Assembly: GCA_019414545.1 (NCBI GenBank)
Contig: DXLV01000001.1
Coordinates: forward strand, 76,471 to 83,827
Source of the DNA: Collinsella sp.
GTDB taxonomy: Bacteria; Actinomycetota; Coriobacteriia; Coriobacteriales; Coriobacteriaceae
Length of the DNA: 7,357 bases
Direction: 5' to 3'
Below, one piece after another: positions 4,898 through 7,357 of the stretch. Positions within the stretch are counted from its first letter, which is position 1. Every line of letters starts with the position of its first letter. Both the position numbers and the translations under genes were made by a program. The notes under the pieces were generated by a model. That model made no database searches and was not told the DNA's origin. It saw nothing but the letters and a program-made list of their open reading frames with translations.

Positions 4898-7357
4898 TTA
4901 CCCCGTGTTTTGCAATCCTGCCGAGACGCCGGTCACAGTCGAAAGAATCAGGCTCATGTACTCGGCCTTCTTCTCCTCGGCCATCTCGTCCTGGTTCATA
5001 CGCACCTCGCGAAGGGCGCGGACCTGGGCGATGGACAGGGCATCGACATAGGGGTTACGCACACGAACGGCGCAGCCGAACACGCGACGACGCTGCAGCG
5101 GCCATTCGTCACCGACGATGGCAAGGACCCACTTACGGGTGAGCTGCATCTCGGTAAAGACCTTCTCGGACAGATCCTGGCGATCGCCCAGGTGCAGATA
5201 CATCTTGGCGATGCGCTGGTCGGTCTTGGCAATCGACATCTCGATGTTGTCGATGAACGTGCGGAAGAACGGCCACTCCTGGTAGGCAGCCTTGAGCTGA
5301 TCAAGATCGCCCAGCTGCTCGCAGGCGGTGCCCAGGCCGTACCAAGCGGCCAGATTGATGCGTGCCTGGCTCCAGCTAAAGATCCACGGAATGGTACGCA
5401 GGTCGTCGAGCGACTTGGCGCCCAGACCGCGCTTGGCGGGACGCGAGCCGATCGGCAGCAGACCGACCTCGGTCAGCGGCGTCACGGTCGAGAACCACGG
5501 TGTAAAGTCCTCGGTGTTCAACAGGTCCAGATAGCGCTCATGGCTTACTGCGTTGAGCTTCTCCGCCATATCCCAGAACTTCTGCGTGGTCTCGGTGTTG
5601 GTCTTCTCGACACTCGGGGCCGACTGCAAAAGCGTTGCGGCGGCAACGGACTCAACATGGCGCTGGGCCAGCGTGCGGTTGCCGTAACGGGCAAAGATGA
5701 CCTCGCCCTGCTCGGTGAGCTTAAAGAAGCAGTTGACCGAACCCTTGGGCTGAGCCAGCACGGCCTTGTTGGCCGGGCCGCCGCCACGGCCCACGGCGCC
5801 GCCGCGACCGTGCATGAGCACCAGGTCGATATCGTTCTTCTCTGCCCACTTGGCGATGCGCTCCTGCGCGGAGTGCAGTGCGAGCATGGCCGTGGTAGGA
5901 CCGGCATCCTTGGAGGAGTCGGAGTAGCCCAGCATGACCTCCATGCGGCGGTCGGTCTGGGCAAGGCGCTTTTGCACCACGGGCAGCGTAAGCATCTGGT
6001 CGAGCACGTCGACGCAGCCCTCGAGGTCCTCGAGCTGCTCGAACAGCGGGATCACGTCGAGCTCGGGGACATCCTCCTCGTGTGCAAAGGACAGGTGGGC
6101 AAGCTCAAAGACGTCGGCCACATGCTGGGCGCTCTTGGTAAACGAGATGATGTAGCGGTGCGCCATCTTCTTGCCGTAGCGCTTCTGGATGGAGCCGATA
6201 GCACGGAAGGTATCGATGACCTCACGTGTCATGGGCTGCAGGTCGCCATGGATACCGTTCTCGTGGATATCCTTGAGGGCGCGGGCGTGCACCACAGAGT
6301 GCTGACGGAACTCCATCTCGACCATATGGAAGCCGAAGGACTCGACCTGCCAGATGATGGTCTGGACCGGGCCGTAGGCAGCACGGACGGCACCGCAGGC
6401 GGCCAGCGAGCGCTGGACGACGCGCAGGTCCTCCAGGAACTCATCGGCGCTGTGGTACATGGTGTCGGTGATGCGACGGACGGTGGCGTTGAGTCGGTCT
6501 GCCATGACGAGCATGACGGCGCGATGCGGCTCGTGCTCGGAGATCAGCTCGGCGCGTGCCGTGTACTGGGTGCTCATCTCGACCTGATGGTTCCACAGGT
6601 TGATGAGCTCGGCAGACGGCTTGCTGTAGGTGGCCTCGAGCGTGAGGTTGCGGCCGATGCGGCGGCACTTGTCCTCGAGCTTGAGCACCATATGGGTGAA
6701 ATACTTGGCGGCGACCTCACGGCTCACCTTGGCGGTGACGTTAGGGTTACCGTCGCGGTCGGAACCGATCCAGCTGCCGGGATGGAAGAACGCCGGGCAC
6801 AGCGGCGGCACGGTACCGGCCTTGTCGCCCAGCACCCAGTCGTCAAAACGACGATAGATGACGGGGATAACGTCGAACAGCGTGTTATCGAAGATGTCGA
6901 TGATGGTATCGGCTTCCTCGACCGGCGTGGGCTTCTTGAGCGCGATGGGGCTCGTACGCACCAGGGCGTCGATCTCCTGCAGCATATGGCGCTCGTTCTC
7001 CACCAGGTCGGAGCCGCCCAGACGCGGACGCTCCTCCAGCAGGTTGGAGATACGGCGAATCTTGCCCTCGACGGCCTTGCGACGGGCTTCGGTGGGATGT
7101 GCGGTAAAGACAGGGTGGAACTCAAGCTTGCCGAGCAGCTCGTTGGCACCCTCGACACCCATCTCGTTTACCAACTGGTGATAGGCGACGGTGAGTTCGT
7201 TGGCGGGATCGACCTCGGTATCGGTCGACGCACCGGCGTCGCGCTCGCGCAGCTGCGCCACACGGTAATTCTCCTCCGACAGGTTTGCCAGATGGAAGAA
7301 GCTCGTAAAAGCGCGGACGATAACCTGCTGTTTAACGAGCGGCAGGCTGTCGATCAG
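4898..7357 (-). CDS. ppc: Phosphoenolpyruvate carboxylase (5' end beyond window)
   Basis: PEPC carboxylates phosphoenolpyruvate with bicarbonate to oxaloacetate and phosphate, an anaplerotic cytosolic step feeding C4 acids and aspartate-family synthesis. The frame stays open to base 7357, and the 32 codons upstream of an internal GTG (7261) encode PEPC-typical sequence (RAFTSFFHLANLSEENYR), so that GTG is not the start; 819 residues are visible and perhaps 80-100 are missing. Motifs in order: FTAHPTEARRK with the catalytic His at 7097-7099; GSWIGSDRDGNPNVT; VMLGYSDSSKDAG with the Lys at 5909-5911; LMHGRGGAVGRGGGPANKA, the glycine- and Arg-rich catalytic loop; GSRPAKRG; TIPWIFSWSQ. The C-terminus is the conserved QNTG. 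The Lys of EMSIAKTDQ and the Arg of VRVRNPYVD align with residues that bind the inhibitor aspartate in E. coli PEPC, so aspartate feedback is plausible. No frameshift or lost catalytic residue is seen. A palindromic terminator element follows 23 bases after the TAA. Confidence 0.97.
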   Translation of the reverse strand: MIDSLPLVKQQVIVRAFTSFFHLANLSEENYRVAQLRERDAGASTDTEVDPANELTVAYHQLVNEMGVEGANELLGKLEFHPVFTAHPTEARRKAVEGKIRRISNLLEERPRLGGSDLVENERHMLQEIDALVRTSPIALKKPTPVEEADTIIDIFDNTLFDVIPVIYRRFDDWVLGDKAGTVPPLCPAFFHPGSWIGSDRDGNPNVTAKVSREVAAKYFTHMVLKLEDKCRRIGRNLTLEATYSKPSAELINLWNHQVEMSTQYTARAELISEHEPHRAVMLVMADRLNATVRRITDTMYHSADEFLEDLRVVQRSLAACGAVRAAYGPVQTIIWQVESFGFHMVEMEFRQHSVVHARALKDIHENGIHGDLQPMTREVIDTFRAIGSIQKRYGKKMAHRYIISFTKSAQHVADVFELAHLSFAHEEDVPELDVIPLFEQLEDLEGCVDVLDQMLTLPVVQKRLAQTDRRMEVMLGYSDSSKDAGPTTAMLALHSAQERIAKWAEKNDIDLVLMHGRGGAVGRGGGPANKAVLAQPKGSVNCFFKLTEQGEVIFARYGNRTLAQRHVESVAAATLLQSAPSVEKTNTETTQKFWDMAEKLNAVSHERYLDLLNTEDFTPWFSTVTPLTEVGLLPIGSRPAKRGLGAKSLDDLRTIPWIFSWSQARINLAAWYGLGTACEQLGDLDQLKAAYQEWPFFRTFIDNIEMSIAKTDQRIAKMYLHLGDRQDLSEKVFTEMQLTRKWVLAIVGDEWPLQRRRVFGCAVRVRNPYVDALSIAQVRALREVRMNQDEMAEEKKAEYMSLILSTVTGVSAGLQNTG

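Overview
The window is about 60% GC by eye and has strongly GC-biased third codon positions. The gene content (a lactate racemase system next to phosphoenolpyruvate carboxylase) suggests an anaerobic gut actinomycete of the Coriobacteriia, Collinsella-like. That assignment is an inference from composition and gene content; no marker gene is present.

Layout. Left part, plus strand: the 3' end of larB, then larC (N-terminal part only, with a very His-rich segment), then a TetR-family regulator starting 2 bases after the larC stop. Middle, minus strand: larA (lactate racemase apoenzyme) followed by a MIP-family channel resembling LarD. These two gene groups converge on a 125-base palindromic element at 2274-2398. 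Right part, minus strand: phosphoenolpyruvate carboxylase (ppc), whose 5' end lies beyond the window, followed by a second palindromic element at 4748-4874. The 269 bases between that element and larA hold no clear gene, but do hold a possible frameshifted small membrane ORF.

How the genes fit together. LarB and LarC help build the nickel-pincer nucleotide cofactor that LarA uses to interconvert L- and D-lactate. LarE, the sulfur-donating enzyme of the pathway, is not in the window. The MIP channel has a GlpF-type selectivity filter and probably passes lactic acid or glycerol. The TetR protein is a candidate regulator of the cluster. PEPC makes oxaloacetate from PEP and bicarbonate and is probably an independent transcription unit.

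Most unusual signals: (1) two nested palindromes with the same architecture, in which nearly every paired segment differs between copies yet stays complementary, while an internal loop and a GAA apical loop are conserved; (2) a larC that stops after the LarC1 region, with no larC2 in the window; (3) a glutamine in place of proline in the second NPA box of the MIP channel.
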